Shown here piece by piece: positions 53,274 to 61,805 of a stretch of DNA of 64,000 nucleotides. A model generated the notes under the pieces. It had not been told where the DNA came from and made no database searches. It was given only the letters and a program-made list of their open reading frames with translations. A program made the position numbers and the translations under genes. The DNA lies in assembly GCA_018268915.1 (NCBI GenBank), contig JAFDVQ010000009.1, positions 207,243 through 271,242 of the forward strand. Reading direction: 5' to 3'. How positions within the stretch are numbered: the first letter of the stretch is position 1; each line of letters opens with the position of its first letter. Source of the stretch: Acidobacteriota bacterium. Lineage in GTDB: Bacteria; Acidobacteriota; Terriglobia; Terriglobales; Acidobacteriaceae.

Positions 53274-53807
53274 CTAGGCCGCGCTGAACTTTTCCTTCTC
53301 GACACCCTGGTTCAACACAACGGCCAGATCGCGGCCAGTTGCGTTGAGAACCGTCACCAGGCGCTGAGCCGGAGCATTGATCAAGAACAGCAGCTTCGAG
53401 AAGATCTCTTCCTTGCCCGGCATGGTCGCCAGAGCTTTGATCTCTTCCACGTTGATCAGCTTGCCGTCAACGATGCCCAGCTTGAACTGAAACTCAGCGT
53501 TGTCGCCAGCCCACTTTGCGAAGACCTTCGCCAGCGCAACCGGGTCGCCCGAAGTGAACGCAACCGAGTTCACGCCTTTCAGGCCCTTCAGCGCCGGGCC
53601 AACCTTCGAGTTCTCGCTCGAAACAGCAGCCAGCTTGTTCTTCACCACGCGATACTTGCCACCCGCCTCGCGGATAACCTTACGCAGTTCATAATCCTTG
53701 GCAACGGTCAGCTTGCTGAACGTGCCGATAATCGCGGTAGTCGAGGTTTCCAGCTCCTTCGCGAGCTGATTCACCTTCTCCGTCTTCTTCGCCTTCGAAA
53801 TTGCCAT
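53274..53807 (-). CDS. rplJ: 50S ribosomal protein L10
   Basis: 177 residues, full length. The N-terminal RNA-binding domain (KAKKTEKVNQLAKELETSTTAIIGTFSKLTVAKDYELRKVIREAG) and VVKNKLAAVS are typical, as is the helical C-terminus that binds L7/L12 (SKLLFLINAPAQRLVTVLNATGRDLAVVLNQ). Binds 23S rRNA and anchors the L7/L12 stalk; in many bacteria it represses its own operon by binding a leader RNA. The leader region here holds a heptamer element rather than an obvious L10 leader. GCGGAGCGAAGGCA precedes the ATG. Confidence 0.96.
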   Translation of the reverse strand: MAISKAKKTEKVNQLAKELETSTTAIIGTFSKLTVAKDYELRKVIREAGGKYRVVKNKLAAVSSENSKVGPALKGLKGVNSVAFTSGDPVALAKVFAKWAGDNAEFQFKLGIVDGKLINVEEIKALATMPGKEEIFSKLLFLINAPAQRLVTVLNATGRDLAVVLNQGVEKEKFSAA

Positions 53808-53826
53808 TGCCTTCGCTCCGCTCGGC

Positions 53827-53995
53827 AGAGGTCAGGGAACAGGGATCAGGGATCAGTAAACCCTGACCGGACTTCCCTCCTCTGCCCTCGCTTTCACGCG
53901 CCAACCAGGCGCCATGTCAAATCAATGCCAGATCTGTAAGGATTACATCAGGATCAGGTTCGTTTCCGATCCCTGAACACTGATCCCTAATCCCT
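53827..53995. repeat. paired heptamer element, rplA-rplJ spacer
   Basis: Left arm 53827-53861 has five 7-base words (AGGGATC twice, AGGGAAC and two variants); right arm 53968-53995 has four (GATCCCT twice, GAACACT, AATCCCT). The arms are inverted relative to each other, 106 bases apart. The right arm ends five bases before the rplA stop. Confidence 0.8.
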
Positions 53996-53999
53996 GCTT

Positions 54000-54707
54000 T
54001 TAGTGCTTGCCTGCCGCGTCAGCAACTGCTGAATCCAGCGGAACTCCGGGACCCATCGTCGAGCTCAGCGTCACGCTCTTGATGTATTTGCCCTTCGCGG
54101 CCGAAGGCTTCGCGCGCACGATCGACGTAATCACGGTCGTCGCGTTGTCAATCAGCTTCTGCGAGTCAAAGCTCAGCTTGCCCACCGGCACGTGCACCAG
54201 GCTCGTCTTGTCGGCGCGAAACTCCACCTTACCGGCCTTGATCTCTTTTACCGCCGCAGCCACGTCCTGGGTGACTGTTCCGGTCTTCGGATTGGGCATC
54301 AGGCCCTTGGGTCCGAGCACCTTGCCCAGGCGTCCGACCACCTTCATCATGTCGGGCGTCGCGATCAGGGCATCGAAGTCGGTCCAGTTCTCTTTCTGGA
54401 TCTTCTCCACCATCTCTTCGCCGCCTACGAAATCGGCGCCAGCGTCCTGCGCTTCCTTCTGCCGATCGCCGGTGGCGATCACGGCAACGGTCTTGGTCTT
54501 GCCCAGTCCGTGCGGCAGAACCACGGTCCCGCGCACCATCTGGTCGGCATGCCGGGTGTCCACACCCAGACGCATCGTCAGATCAACCGTCTCATCAAAC
54601 TTGGCGAACTTCACCTGCTGCAGCAGGGTTACCGCTTCTGCAAGCGGATATGCCGGCTTGGTCACAGCCGCGCGCGCCTTCGTAATATTCTTGCTTTGCT
54701 TTGCCAT
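54000..54707 (-). CDS. rplA: 50S ribosomal protein L1
   Basis: 235 residues, full length, from ATG 54707; the frame opens at 54854 with an untypical extension. Typical L1 segments: FAKFDETVDLTMRLGVDTRHADQMVRGTVVLPHGLGKTKTVAVIA, GADFVGGEEMVEKIQ, LMPNPKTGTVT, and the C-terminal VHVPVGKLSFDSQKLIDNATTVI. L1 forms the E-site stalk and often autoregulates the L11-L1 operon. Its usual upstream partner rplK lies 7 kb away at 61,806, an unusual separation. Confidence 0.96.
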   Translation of the reverse strand: MAKQSKNITKARAAVTKPAYPLAEAVTLLQQVKFAKFDETVDLTMRLGVDTRHADQMVRGTVVLPHGLGKTKTVAVIATGDRQKEAQDAGADFVGGEEMVEKIQKENWTDFDALIATPDMMKVVGRLGKVLGPKGLMPNPKTGTVTQDVAAAVKEIKAGKVEFRADKTSLVHVPVGKLSFDSQKLIDNATTVITSIVRAKPSAAKGKYIKSVTLSSTMGPGVPLDSAVADAAGKH

Positions 54708-54980
54708 CAGATCCTCGTCTCCCACCGCAGTTGCCAGCCCCTTTTCGGGGAACCTGGAGGTTATACGCCTGATACCCCGGCGCTTACCGCCTCGAACAGG
54801 TCCAAATGCCGTGGTGCAATTGACGGCCCGGAGCCAGGCTCCGAGCACATTCATAAATCTTAGCGGATTGGAAGCGGAAGTGCAATAAACGTCTAAAACT
54901 TGGGCCTTGTATTTAGATAGCTAGCCCGCCCCGAAGGATTCAGGCGCAGTGGGATGGTTGGCCCCCTGCGCCCGCAATCG

Positions 54981-56393
54981 CTACCTCAGGAACGCTGGAA
55001 GCTCCCGGCTCTCCTGAAATTGAGGTACATACGCCGATCCACCCAGATCAGTGTCCCTGAAACCAAAGACAAAAAACTGATTTGGGTTGGCGATCGTGTT
55101 GCCATCCGGGTCGAGAACGGTCTCGCTGAAGTCGTTGTCGTTGGCCACCCACAGCGTGTGGATGGTTTCTCCGCCGCCCCTCAGATCCGGCCCGAAACAG
55201 ATGCCCTCGATTTTGGCGGGAATCTCGGCGGACGAGATTCCCGCCTTGTTCATCGACGCAACCAGGTCGACAAACAGTGTCTTCGCAACCTCATGCGTAG
55301 CCGCCGTCTTCCCATCCATCCCGCTCACGTCCGTCGCCCCGGTCAGGTCGATCTTGAAGAGCTGCTTCACCACCGCCAGGCTTCCATCCGCGCGCCCATG
55401 ACCATCCCGTTCGTCCACCAGAAACTCATGATTGTTCAGCGCCAGAATCTCGCTCACGCCCGACCCCGTCGTCAGGCCGTACGCATACTGGCCGGTCACC
55501 TGTCCTGAAGCAATATCAATCGTCACAAGACGAAGAAGCTTTGCCGCCGCGCCCTTCTGCGCCGCATCCTGGATCAGCGATGCCTGCATAACCCCCACCA
55601 GCGTCTTGCCATCCGGAGTGATCGCAAGCCCTTCCATACCTTTGTTCGCGGTGCGGCCAGCAGTGTTCCCGCTGATCTCCGTCGCGCCCACCGCCGACAG
55701 ATTTGTCACATAGAACGAGGCAGGTAGTGCAAAGGTCCGTAGCCGCACTCCGGTGTTGCGATCAAATTGATAGATGTACGGTCCGTACTCGTCCGAGATA
55801 AACACACTCTTGCCGTCGTTCGACACGCGAATACCTTCCGTATCGAACCTAGCGTCATTCGGATCGCCCGAATTTTGCTTCGCATCGAACCCGTCAGATC
55901 GCCCCGTGAAGTAGTACCGCAGCACACCGTTGATCGGCGGCACACCCGAGCCGTTCACATTTCCGTACACCAGCGGCGTTGCGCTCCACAGCAGTGTCGT
56001 CTGCTGCAGCAGCGGCTTGAGTTCGAACGGCAACCCTGATCCGGAATGATTCGGAGTCAGATTCAAATGCACCGTGTGAAATCGATTCACGTATGCGACT
56101 GTGTCATCCACGGCAGGATTAAACGGCACTGCGTTCGGCCCGCGGTCAGGAAGAGCCAGAAACTCGTTGCCGCCTGCGTACGTTATTGCCGAGCCGAACC
56201 CACCCAGATTGTTGGCCGGCACTCCGTTCTCAAGTGTGTAAGTAAGTCCCGATACGTCAGCCCACGCTCCAGCCCTCGAATCGTTAAGCTCGCCTACGGC
56301 CAGAAGGGGAAATTGCTGTGCATGAAGGTGAGGAACCGAAAGAAATACTGCGGCGCAGACCGGGGCGGCCAGACGCATGATTGCCTGTCTCAC
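54981..56393 (-). CDS. secreted esterase-like/phytase-like beta-propeller protein
   Basis: 470 residues. GTG start at 56393 with AAGGAGA five bases upstream and a signal peptide (LAAPVCAAVFLSVPHLHAQ). The rest is a 5-6 bladed propeller of the esterase-like activity of phytase type: LNDSRAGAWADVSGLTYT, NEFLALPDRGPNAVPFN, DARFDTEGIRVSNDGKSVFISDEYGPYIYQFDRNTG, NKGMEGLAITPDGKTLVGVMQ, NNHEFLVDERDGHG and KIEGICFGPDLRG. Periplasmic or secreted phosphohydrolase candidate. Part of the cassette splitting rplK from rplA; divergent from the VWA gene. Confidence 0.85.
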   Translation of the reverse strand: MRQAIMRLAAPVCAAVFLSVPHLHAQQFPLLAVGELNDSRAGAWADVSGLTYTLENGVPANNLGGFGSAITYAGGNEFLALPDRGPNAVPFNPAVDDTVAYVNRFHTVHLNLTPNHSGSGLPFELKPLLQQTTLLWSATPLVYGNVNGSGVPPINGVLRYYFTGRSDGFDAKQNSGDPNDARFDTEGIRVSNDGKSVFISDEYGPYIYQFDRNTGVRLRTFALPASFYVTNLSAVGATEISGNTAGRTANKGMEGLAITPDGKTLVGVMQASLIQDAAQKGAAAKLLRLVTIDIASGQVTGQYAYGLTTGSGVSEILALNNHEFLVDERDGHGRADGSLAVVKQLFKIDLTGATDVSGMDGKTAATHEVAKTLFVDLVASMNKAGISSAEIPAKIEGICFGPDLRGGGETIHTLWVANDNDFSETVLDPDGNTIANPNQFFVFGFRDTDLGGSAYVPQFQESRELPAFLR

Positions 56394-56687
56394 TAAGCTC
56401 TCCTTTGATGTGCTTGCTAGTGGTGTGGTGGGGGAAGTACTGCGTCCTGAATCATCGAAGGGTCTTTACAACAGCTCATAAAAATTCGTTCAAAATTCGA
56501 TGAATACGCGACGGGTGCGCGAGCGAGATGCGGTTTTCTCGTTGCAGCTGCAATCCGCACGTTGGGCGGGTGTTACCTCACCACCGCAACAAATTCGAGC
56601 GTAGAGCATCTAAATACAAGGAAATGGTTAAGAGATAACCCCGCTTAGAGAAGTGACGACCGGGGTAGCAAATTGAGGATTAAGTTT

Positions 56688-57641
56688 ATGAATAGGATCG
56701 GAATTGTAGCAATCGCACTTACCGCCGGTACGTTGATGGCGGCTTCTCCCGTTTTCGCCCAGAACAATCAGCAGGGCCAGGGGCGCGCTGTTGTGACAGT
56801 TTTGCCCTCAGCCAAGAACGGCAACGTCGGCCAAATCTCCCCTCAGGATCTCAAGGTCAAGGTGAACGGAAAAGAATCCACCGTGACCAGCTTTAATCAG
56901 CTGCAGGAAAGCAATAGCCCGGTTGAATTGGTCTTGCTGCTCGATGCAGGCGCTCGCGCCAGCCTCGGCACCCAGTTCAGCGACATTCAGACCTTTGTGA
57001 AGGAAATGCCGCCGAACACGCGTATGGCCATCGCTTACATGCAGCAGGGCCGCGCAGCCTTTTCATCGCAGCTCTCGTCGAATGCCGCAGATGTACTGAA
57101 AGGCCTGCACCTCAGCACAGGCATACCTGGCGAGAATGCCAGCCCTTACTTCTGTCTCTCCGATCTCGCTAAAAACTGGCCCTCGCACGATCGCACCGCG
57201 CGCCGCGAAGTAGTCATGATCACGGACGGTGTCGATAACTACGAGCGCCGTTTCGACCCCGAAGACCCGTATGTGCAGACCGCCATCAAAGACTCTGTCC
57301 GCGCTGGGCTGGTGGTCTACTCGATCTATTGGAGGAACACCGGCCGTGCCAACAACACCGGCTACGAAACCAATGCTGGTCAGAACCTGCTGCTGCTGGT
57401 CACCCAGGCAACGGGCGGCAACAGCTACTGGCAAGGTCTCGGCAACCCGGTGTCACTGCAGCCGTTCTTCCAGGATCTCCGTCACAGGCTGAGTAGTCAG
57501 TACGAGGTCAGCTTCACAGCCCCATCCAACGCCAAGACGGAAGTGAAATCTCTGAAGGTTGACTTGCATGTGCCGTCGGCGAAGGTGGCTGCGCCTCAGC
57601 AGGTGCTCGTCACCGCTCCCGTGAGCGCTCGCGGCGAATAA
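56688..57641 (+). CDS. secreted VWFA-related Acidobacteria-type protein with altered MIDAS
   Basis: 317 residues from ATG 56688 (GAGGA eight bases upstream; a TTG at 56673 is less likely). Signal peptide (IALTAGTLMAASPVFAQ). The domain resembles the VWFA-related acidobacterial family: VKVNGKESTVTSFNQLQESNSP, VELVLLLDAGARASLGTQF, AREVVMITDGVDNYERRF. The first MIDAS motif, normally DxSxS, reads D86-A-G-A-R, so metal binding is doubtful. Followed by a good terminator. Role in attachment or signalling is only inferred for the family. Confidence 0.8.
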   Translation: MNRIGIVAIALTAGTLMAASPVFAQNNQQGQGRAVVTVLPSAKNGNVGQISPQDLKVKVNGKESTVTSFNQLQESNSPVELVLLLDAGARASLGTQFSDIQTFVKEMPPNTRMAIAYMQQGRAAFSSQLSSNAADVLKGLHLSTGIPGENASPYFCLSDLAKNWPSHDRTARREVVMITDGVDNYERRFDPEDPYVQTAIKDSVRAGLVVYSIYWRNTGRANNTGYETNAGQNLLLLVTQATGGNSYWQGLGNPVSLQPFFQDLRHRLSSQYEVSFTAPSNAKTEVKSLKVDLHVPSAKVAAPQQVLVTAPVSARGE

Positions 57642-57665
57642 CCTTCAAGTCAGCTACAAGCGAAA

Positions 57666-57704
57666 AGGGCAGGCAATCGCAAGATCGCCTGCCCTCTCAT
57701 TTTT
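57666..57704 (+). terminator. terminator after the VWFA gene
   Basis: 9-bp stem AGGGCAGGC / GCCTGCCCT with a 12-base loop (partly paired inside), then CTCATTTTT. 25 bases past the stop. Confidence 0.8.
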
Positions 57705-57717
57705 CGGTGCCTGATTT

Positions 57718-58056
57718 TTAGATTCCAGCGGTCTGACTATAAGAACTTTCTGGCGAACGATAGCTGGAAAAGCCTTCGCTGTAGCTACTCTCGCCGCGAC
57801 TCTTATTTCGTCCATCTGAACCGTGCTGCTTGACCATTTTGTTGTAGATGCCCAGCAGTAGGAACGGCGCTGCCCACTGCCCGATGAAGATTGACTCGTG
57901 CTTCCGGTTCAGGGCCTGGAATGTTGCCGACACCGCCATGGAGGCCAAAGCCAGCGCAAGGAACGCGCTTGATGGAACTTTGGACGTTGTATTCTCTATG
58001 GCTGCAGTGACCTGATCTTCCTGCGATTCACCTCTATTCACTCGATAATCTGTCAT
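57718..58056 (-). CDS. small membrane protein, hypothetical
   Basis: 112 residues from ATG 58056, with AGGAGAGG seven bases upstream. Two weak hydrophobic segments (AFLALALASMAVSATFQAL and FIGQWAAPFLLLGIYNKMV) suggest a hairpin membrane protein; the tail is Ser/Tyr/Gly-rich (SRGESSYSEGFSSYRSPES) and probably disordered. No family recognised. Convergent with the VWFA gene and divergent from the M14 gene; it lies within the rplK-rplA interruption. Confidence 0.55.
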   Translation of the reverse strand: MTDYRVNRGESQEDQVTAAIENTTSKVPSSAFLALALASMAVSATFQALNRKHESIFIGQWAAPFLLLGIYNKMVKQHGSDGRNKSRGESSYSEGFSSYRSPESSYSQTAGI

Positions 58057-58398
58057 AAGCAAACCTCTCCTTGGCGATACATCAAATCGCCTAGGTTGGG
58101 ATGCGCCAGAGGCAGCGTCAGCGGTCTTGATTGTTCTGATTTTTTGTCTCGCCGAAAATCGACCCGCTGTGGGCTCAGCAGATCACAACGGATCACTCGA
58201 TGGGCTCTAATCTTTCCATTTCTTGAAGCCTCACTGGATGCCGTATAGTTTTCTCCAAGTTGCATTCCTGAACCGGCTCCACGCTCCTCTTCATTTCCCA
58301 TGCAAGGTCGTTACTCGGGTTGCCGTTCGGTGCCGTGGCGATCGCCATGATCTCCGCGTCCCGTTCCTGAATGCACAGAACCTAACACGAAGGACATT
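58057..58398. other. divergent spacer, no gene seen
   Basis: 342 bases between the small membrane protein and the M14 peptidase genes. Short frames only. It must hold both promoters; I see no convincing -35/-10 pair or repeat. Confidence 0.5.
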
Positions 58399-61300
58399 AT
58401 GCGCCCAATTCGACTGGCCTTGCTTCTTTGCACCCTTCCTATTTTCAGTGCCGCAGCCCCTCTTCCCGCCCAATCGCTGAACACCAACTTTGCCCGCGAT
58501 CCCCAACAGCCCGTCGACCAGGAGTACACCGACCACATCCACAAGTACACGACGGATCCGACTTTCACCTCGCCACTTGTCGACTACCTTCCCGCCTCGA
58601 AGACCATCCCTACTCCATCCAAAGTCCTCGGCGATGTCTCCGGTGCGCCCGACATCCTGCCTTATGCGGAGGACACTTACAAATACTTCCGGCTGCTCGC
58701 CGCAGCTTCACCGCGCGTGAAGGTCTACACCATCGGCCACACTGAGGAAGGCCGCGAGCAGATTGCCGTCGCCGTAGCCGACGTGGAACTGCTCAAGAAC
58801 GCCGACGCCAACAAGCAGCGACTCGCTCAGCTCGCCGACCCGCGCACCATCAACTTTGACGACTCCAAGGCCCGCGCTCTCATCGACCAGTCCTACCCCG
58901 TCTACTACATCACCGGCACGATCCATTCGCCCGAAACCGGCGCGCCCACCGCGCTGATGGAGCTCGCCTACCGCCTGGCCGTCGACGATTCGCCTTACAT
59001 CAAGTTCATCCGCTCGCACATGATCGTTCTCATCACTCCGGTAGTCGAAGTCGATGGCCGCGATCGGATGGTCGACATCTACCGCTGGCACAAGGCCCAC
59101 CCCACCGAGAAGTATCCGCACCTCCTCTACTGGGGACACTACGTTGCGCACGACAACAACCGCGATGCGATGGGCATGACGCTCGACCTCACGCGCAACG
59201 TTCTGAACACCTATCTCGACTGGCACGCGCAGGTCCTGCACGACCTGCATGAGTCCGTGCCGTTCCTCTACGACAACACCGTCGGCGACGGGCCATACAA
59301 CGCATGGGTTGACCCGCTGCTTGCCGACGAGTGGGCCGAGCTCGGGTGGAACAACGTCGCCGCAATGCAGAACTTCGGCATGCCCGGGGTCTTCACTCAC
59401 GGCGACTTCGACACCTGGAGCCCGGGCTACCTGATGTTTCTCGCCTCCATGCACAACGGAATCAGCCGCCTCTATGAGACATTCGGCAATGGAGGCGCCG
59501 ACACCGAAAAGCGCATCCTCGATCCCGAGGAATATTCGCGCACCTGGTACAGGCAGAATCCCCCGTGGCCCATCGTGAACTGGTCGCAGCGCGACAATAA
59601 CAACTACGAGCAGTCAGCATTGCTTTCCACCATCTCCTACTTTTCGCAGCACACGCACCACTTCCTCGAGAACTACTACGCGAAGAGCAAACGCGCTGTT
59701 CAGAAGCCCACTCTCGAAGGCCCCGCAGCTTACGTGATCGCGCCGGATGCAGGGGCAACCAATCGCGAAGTTGAATTGCTCAAGGTCCTGCAACGCCAGC
59801 ACGTCGAGATTCAGCAGCTCTCCGACGCGACCACCTCCTCCATCGCCGGCGAGAAACGCGGTGACAAGCCAAAGCAGGAGACCTTCGCGGCCGGCTCCAT
59901 TGTCATCCGCATGGACCAGCCTTACTCCCGCGCCGCCGATGCGCTCCTCGATCGCCAGTACTGGGCGCCCGACGATCCGCAGAAGCACCCCTACGACGAC
60001 ACCGGCTGGTCATTCACGCACCTTTTCAACCTGAAAATCGTCCGCGTAACAGATCCTGCAATCCTCAAAGCGAGCATGAAACCCGTCGAAGACCCGGCCA
60101 AACTTGCGGGCAAACTCGATGGCTCGGGTTCTGTGATCGCAATCAACAACTCGGGCCAGATCTCGCTGCTCTCCGCTATCTACAAGCTCAAAGGCGCAAA
60201 AATCCAAGTCGCCGAAAAGCCCTTTGACGCTGACGGCAAGCACTTCGCCGCCGGTTCCCTGCTCATCTCTGGCGCCGACGACAAAGTCGCCGACACACTC
60301 CGCAACCTCGCTCTCGACGGCACGAAAATCTCCGCCGCACCCAGCGTGTCCATGCACGACGCCTCCGCTCCCCGCATCGCCATGATGCACACCTGGCTCG
60401 CAACGCAAACCGAAGGATGGTGGCGGTACGCATTCGACACCGCCGGAATTCCCTTCGACTACATCAGCACTCAAACCGCCGCCAAAGAAGACGACTTGCG
60501 CTCTAAATACGACGTCATCATCTTTGCGCCTGTCGGCCACGGGTCAACACAGGACATCATCAATGGCTTGCCCCGTTGGAACAATCCAATGCCCTGGAAG
60601 AAGTCGGACATCACGCCCAATCTTCAAATCGGTGACGATTCAACTGACGACATCCGCCCCGGCCTCGGCTACAACGGTCTCGAACATCTCCGCACCTTCG
60701 TCGAAAAAGGCGGTCTTCTCATCACATCCGAAGACACCGCGCAGTTCGCGATCGACACCGGACTTGCTCCAGGTGTCAGCTCGGTTTCGAAGGGTGATGC
60801 CCGCGTTGTTGGAACCGTGCTGAACACGACCTTCGTCGCCAAGGACAATCCCGTAGCCTTCGGATACAGCGGCAATCTTCCCGTGATGAGCGCCAACGGC
60901 ATGGCATTCAACATCAGCAATACCCTCGGTGGAAGAGGTGGGCGTCTCCTGATGGACCCTTACTCACAGCGCCCCACCGGCCGCGGAAGCGTCGAAGATA
61001 ATGACGAACCGCTTGGCCGCAAAGCTGTCGAGGCCGAGACACTCGAGAAGACCCAGCCGTGGGAAGCTAAGAAGCTGAACGAAGAGCAAATGCGCAACAA
61101 CTTCTCCGTCATCCCTGAACAAATGCGCCCCGAAGTCATCCTGCGCTTCAATGACAGCAAGACGCTCCTGTTGGACGGCCTTCTCGACAAGGCGAGCTCC
61201 ATCGCCGAACACGCAGTCGTCATCAACGCACATCTCGGAACCGGCAGCGTTCTACTCTTCGGCAACAATCCCGTCTATCGCGGCGAAACCATCGGCGACT

Positions 61301-61407
61301 ATGCCCTGGTCTTCAACGCCATACTCAACCACGACCATCTTCAGCGCACCGCGGCCGCGCCCGCCACTGAAGAGAAAAAGGTTCCCGCAACGACCTCCGG
61401 CAACTGA
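58399..61407 (+). CDS. secreted M14 family zinc carboxypeptidase
   Basis: 1002 residues. Signal peptide (LALLLCTLPIFSAAAPLPAQ). The N-terminal M14 catalytic domain has TIGHTEEGREQ (zinc-fold entry), the HxxE zinc motif (H176-S-P-E179 in GTIHSPETGAP), NNRDAMGM (arginine/asparagine substrate region) and the later HDLHES that supplies the third ligand. The C-terminal 500 residues are a second, less familiar domain (GLVITSEDTAQFAID, LLDGLLDKASSIAEH). Large M14-like proteins of this size are typical of Acidobacteria. AAGGAC lies before the ATG. Its stop codon overlaps a heptamer array. Confidence 0.88.
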   Translation: MRPIRLALLLCTLPIFSAAAPLPAQSLNTNFARDPQQPVDQEYTDHIHKYTTDPTFTSPLVDYLPASKTIPTPSKVLGDVSGAPDILPYAEDTYKYFRLLAAASPRVKVYTIGHTEEGREQIAVAVADVELLKNADANKQRLAQLADPRTINFDDSKARALIDQSYPVYYITGTIHSPETGAPTALMELAYRLAVDDSPYIKFIRSHMIVLITPVVEVDGRDRMVDIYRWHKAHPTEKYPHLLYWGHYVAHDNNRDAMGMTLDLTRNVLNTYLDWHAQVLHDLHESVPFLYDNTVGDGPYNAWVDPLLADEWAELGWNNVAAMQNFGMPGVFTHGDFDTWSPGYLMFLASMHNGISRLYETFGNGGADTEKRILDPEEYSRTWYRQNPPWPIVNWSQRDNNNYEQSALLSTISYFSQHTHHFLENYYAKSKRAVQKPTLEGPAAYVIAPDAGATNREVELLKVLQRQHVEIQQLSDATTSSIAGEKRGDKPKQETFAAGSIVIRMDQPYSRAADALLDRQYWAPDDPQKHPYDDTGWSFTHLFNLKIVRVTDPAILKASMKPVEDPAKLAGKLDGSGSVIAINNSGQISLLSAIYKLKGAKIQVAEKPFDADGKHFAAGSLLISGADDKVADTLRNLALDGTKISAAPSVSMHDASAPRIAMMHTWLATQTEGWWRYAFDTAGIPFDYISTQTAAKEDDLRSKYDVIIFAPVGHGSTQDIINGLPRWNNPMPWKKSDITPNLQIGDDSTDDIRPGLGYNGLEHLRTFVEKGGLLITSEDTAQFAIDTGLAPGVSSVSKGDARVVGTVLNTTFVAKDNPVAFGYSGNLPVMSANGMAFNISNTLGGRGGRLLMDPYSQRPTGRGSVEDNDEPLGRKAVEAETLEKTQPWEAKKLNEEQMRNNFSVIPEQMRPEVILRFNDSKTLLLDGLLDKASSIAEHAVVINAHLGTGSVLLFGNNPVYRGETIGDYALVFNAILNHDHLQRTAAAPATEEKKVPATTSGN

Positions 61408-61435
61408 CAACTGGAGACCGGAAACTGAGAACTGT
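61401..61435 (+). repeat. single heptamer array at the M14 stop codon
   Basis: Five 7-base words around the consensus CAACTGA (CAACTGA, CAACTGG, AAACTGA and variants) run through the stop codon. Unlike the other elements it has no inverted partner arm nearby. Confidence 0.6.
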
Positions 61436-61467
61436 TTGGATTCCCCGGCCTTCCCGGGGAACCCAAA
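61435..61467. terminator. hairpin after the M14 gene
   Basis: 13-bp stem with one mismatch (TTTGG-x-TTCCCCGG pairing with CCGGGGAA-x-CCAAA) immediately after the heptamer array; no T-tract. Confidence 0.4.
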
Positions 61468-61486
61468 CTATGGCACACTGTCACTC

Positions 61487-61597
61487 ATGGGAAGCAAAGA
61501 CAAAGGTCGCAAAGAAGTCAAGAAAGCTCCGAAGCCGAAACCGAAACCCGAGCCGAGCAGGCGCGAGATTTTCACGCCGCAGCCTCCTTCGAAATAA
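61487..61597 (+). CDS. small basic Lys/Pro-rich protein
   Basis: 36 residues: a Lys-rich start (MGSKDKGRKEVKKAP), a KPKPKPEP run, then EIFTPQPPSK. It has its own strong terminator 37 bases after the stop, supporting a real gene, but the start lacks a ribosome-binding site. Resembles the short Lys-rich proteins seen in many bacteria of unknown function. Too small for similarity to decide. Confidence 0.5.
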   Translation: MGSKDKGRKEVKKAPKPKPKPEPSRREIFTPQPPSK

Positions 61598-61633
61598 GCC
61601 GAAGCGATCTGTCCCGGCCGGATTCACAAGACA

Positions 61634-61669
61634 AAAGCCCTCCGCGGTTCGGAGGGCTTTCCAATTTTT
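61634..61669 (+). terminator. terminator of the small basic protein gene
   Basis: 11-bp perfect stem AAAGCCCTCCG / CGGAGGGCTTT with a CGGTT loop, followed by CCAATTTTT. Confidence 0.85.
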
Positions 61670-61686
61670 GGAATTCATTCGTTGGA

Positions 61687-61728
61687 GCGGGTGCCCCCGG
61701 TCCCTCGTATTTGGGGACCGGGGAAATG
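61687..61728. repeat. hairpin repeat downstream of rplK
   Basis: Stem CCCCGGTCCC / GGGACCGGGG (61695-61723, 9-base loop) flanked by GGGTGC and GATCC-type sequence. Third copy of the hairpin family, with a different stem but the same flank pattern as 47,337 and 53,225. Confidence 0.65.
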
Positions 61729-61744
61729 ATCCAGTCCCTCCCGC

Positions 61745-61778
61745 AAAAAGGCTCTCCCATATGGGAGAGCCTTTTTTT
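61745..61778. terminator. bidirectional terminator between rplK and the small basic protein gene
   Basis: Perfect palindrome, 16 bp each side (AAAAAGGCTCTCCCAT and its complement), with A- and T-runs at both ends; 27 bases from the rplK stop. Confidence 0.9.
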
Positions 61779-61805
61779 GACTACGACGTGTAAGCCAGTC
61801 CGGAC

